6,840 nt of DNA from the NCBI GenBank assembly GCA_027063755.1, contig JAMORD010000103.1, positions 1 through 6,840 on the forward strand. Direction: 5' to 3'. This document shows, one piece after another, positions 5,353 to 6,840 of this stretch. The stretch is from a bacterium (lineage in GTDB: Bacteria > Coprothermobacterota > Coprothermobacteria > Coprothermobacterales > JAADFF01). Each line of letters begins with the position of its first letter. Positions within the stretch are counted from its first letter, which is position 1. The notes under the pieces were generated by a model, which did no database searches, had not been told where the DNA came from, and worked only from the letters and a program-made list of their open reading frames with translations. The translations under genes were made by a program, and so were the position numbers.

Positions 5353-6840
5353 ATGGGGTCAGCCTATGTAATTGTGGGGAATTCTCTTGAGAGAAATGTG
5401 AATTTTGTATTGGGCTATCAGAAAAGTAAATCTGATACACATCCAGGTTTTCTAATTACCAATTTTTTTACGCAGGAGCTGAAGGTTCCTGAGAAGGATT
5501 TCTTTGAAGTTGTTGGTGATATAAGAAAGTATCTTGACGGGAAAGTTTATTTAGAAGATGTTGTAGAAAAGATTGAAAATGTTTTTGGAGGAAATAGTGC
5601 TCAGTTTTATATCCGAATGTCGGCAGAACTGACACAGCTTTGGAAGTATATGGAAGGTGATATGGTAAATAGGTTGTATGCCACAGTTTTATATTGGAAT
5701 GACACAAAGAAAGATGTGAGAAGGATTCAAAATAATATCAGGAAGCTAATTTTACATGTAGTAAGGCAGTATTTCCCCAATGTTATTCCCGAAGCGGGGA
5801 GAGATATTTATTTTGACAGCAAGAGCGGTTGGGGTGTTCTAAAGAAGGGACTTATGGAGATTGTAAAAGACTTTGTTTGGTTTTATAAGGCTCACAAAGA
5901 GCATTTGCCTGTGTATGTGCCCACGACAGCCCAGAAGGTTGTATGGGATATGATCCATACTCTTACATATTTATACCCACATGTTATCAATGTCTATGCT
6001 GTAGAGGGACAAGAGGAGGTTTATAGGCTTCCCCACCTCCCCATGAACATAGACATTGTAGAACTGCAAAGCAAGATTTCAGCCATTCGCTCTGGTATCA
6101 AAGGGTTTCTTGAGGATGAGTGGGAGATTCTTGAACCTATATGGGATGATATTATCAGTGTTATCACCGGTTCCTACCGCTATATGCCATCTATGGTTTA
6201 TGATATGAACCTTCCTAAACCTTATATCGCCGCACTTGAAAATGCCATTCCTGTGCTGTCAAACTTATGGTCTGCCGACCGCATACCAGAAACTGTGGAA
6301 CATTCAGCAGGCCATTCTCGCCGTATAGTAGAGCGTTTTTCATATCTTATGAAGAGTAGTGATTTTATAAGTGATTGGGTACCACAAGATATGAAAGACG
6401 AATTTGTATTTATCATTGTCCTGGCGGCATACCTTCATGATATTGGACATACCATCGCTGAATTTATGGGTAAACCTGTTTTTATGTTTCCTGAAATTGT
6501 TAGGGCATATCATCATGTGTTTAGTGTGTATATGTTGGAGCATTATGCAGAAGATATGGGAGTTAAAAAGAATGAACATATAGATGAAGAGACATGGAAG
6601 AGACTTATAGATAGTGTGTATCTTGTATCCTTATATCACAGAAAGAATATGCATCTTGCCAATGCAAAAGACCATGGGGACTCATATTTTGCCGGTCTGT
6701 TTGGGCAGGGAATGTATGAGAAGTATATGCCCCTTATGATAGAGCATGAGAGGTTTAAAAGATTGCCCGAAAATTGGCAGGAGATGGTGCTTAGGGCTTC
6801 TATACTGTTTAAGATGCTTGATGAGATAGATGTGCAGATA
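5353..6840 (+). CDS. Putative CRISPR ancillary effector: CARF-like N-terminus plus HD phosphohydrolase domain (3' end outside window)
   Basis: The frame is open for 496 codons and runs off the window. The C-terminal part is an HD-superfamily domain: HSRRIVERF (H321), LAAYLHDIGH (H362-D363), YHHVFSVYMLEHY (H387, H388), SLYHRKN (H429) and LFKMLDEID (D490 or D493) match the H...HD...H...H...D metal-ligand pattern of metal-dependent phosphohydrolases. The first ~300 residues are not recognised with confidence. They contain a short hydrophobic strand at the start (AYVIVGN, 4-10), a strand ATVLYW (110-115), and a strand-helix-strand unit PVYVPTTAQKVVWDMI...VINVYAVEG (186-219) ending in YRLPHLP. This resembles the end of a CARF sensor domain, with TTAQK where CARF proteins often have TGGTK. 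No signal peptide or membrane segment is evident. Position directly behind a cyclase-competent Cmr operon suggests a cyclic-oligoadenylate-responsive nuclease, nucleotidase or messenger-degrading enzyme. HD is well supported; CARF and the role are inference. Confidence 0.8.
   Translation, partial: MGSAYVIVGNSLERNVNFVLGYQKSKSDTHPGFLITNFFTQELKVPEKDFFEVVGDIRKYLDGKVYLEDVVEKIENVFGGNSAQFYIRMSAELTQLWKYMEGDMVNRLYATVLYWNDTKKDVRRIQNNIRKLILHVVRQYFPNVIPEAGRDIYFDSKSGWGVLKKGLMEIVKDFVWFYKAHKEHLPVYVPTTAQKVVWDMIHTLTYLYPHVINVYAVEGQEEVYRLPHLPMNIDIVELQSKISAIRSGIKGFLEDEWEILEPIWDDIISVITGSYRYMPSMVYDMNLPKPYIAALENAIPVLSNLWSADRIPETVEHSAGHSRRIVERFSYLMKSSDFISDWVPQDMKDEFVFIIVLAAYLHDIGHTIAEFMGKPVFMFPEIVRAYHHVFSVYMLEHYAEDMGVKKNEHIDEETWKRLIDSVYLVSLYHRKNMHLANAKDHGDSYFAGLFGQGMYEKYMPLMIEHERFKRLPENWQEMVLRASILFKMLDEIDVQI

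Overview
The window is one strand of a type III-B CRISPR-Cas (Cmr) operon followed by a putative ancillary effector gene that runs off the right edge. Every gene lies on the + strand. The DNA is A+T-rich, arginine is mostly AGA/AGG, the proteins are rich in Lys, Glu and Arg, and strong GGAGG-type Shine-Dalgarno sites precede the starts. This suggests a bacterium, perhaps a thermophile; no lineage can be named from the sequence.

Layout: the C-terminal part of Cas10/Cmr2 (1-774, with an intact GGDD palm motif) is followed by cmr3, cmr4, cmr5, cmr6 and cmr1 (to 5271). The genes overlap by 20, 17, 17 and 4 nt, or are separated by only 13 nt, so they are almost certainly co-transcribed and translationally coupled. 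Several starts are set by Shine-Dalgarno sites lying inside the upstream gene. After cmr1 comes the only non-coding gap, 81 nt (5272-5352). It holds a perfect 8-bp hairpin and then a Shine-Dalgarno sequence matching 11 nt of the 16S rRNA tail. The last gene (5353 to beyond 6840) encodes at least 496 residues: an N-terminal region I do not firmly recognise but which could be CARF-like, then an HD-superfamily metal phosphohydrolase domain with its metal-ligand motifs in place.

How the genes would work together: Cmr3 (Cas5-like), Cmr4 (Cas7-like backbone and RNase), Cmr5 (small subunit), and Cmr6 and Cmr1 (Cas7-like cap) assemble with Cas10 around a crRNA. The Cmr4 aspartate that cuts target RNA and the Cas10 GGDD that makes cyclic oligoadenylate are both present, so both target cleavage and second-messenger signalling are predicted to be active. 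The HD gene would be the candidate responder, either a cyclic-oligonucleotide-activated nuclease or nucleotidase, or an enzyme that removes the messenger. That last step is inference. No CRISPR array, cas1, cas2 or cas6 lies in the window.
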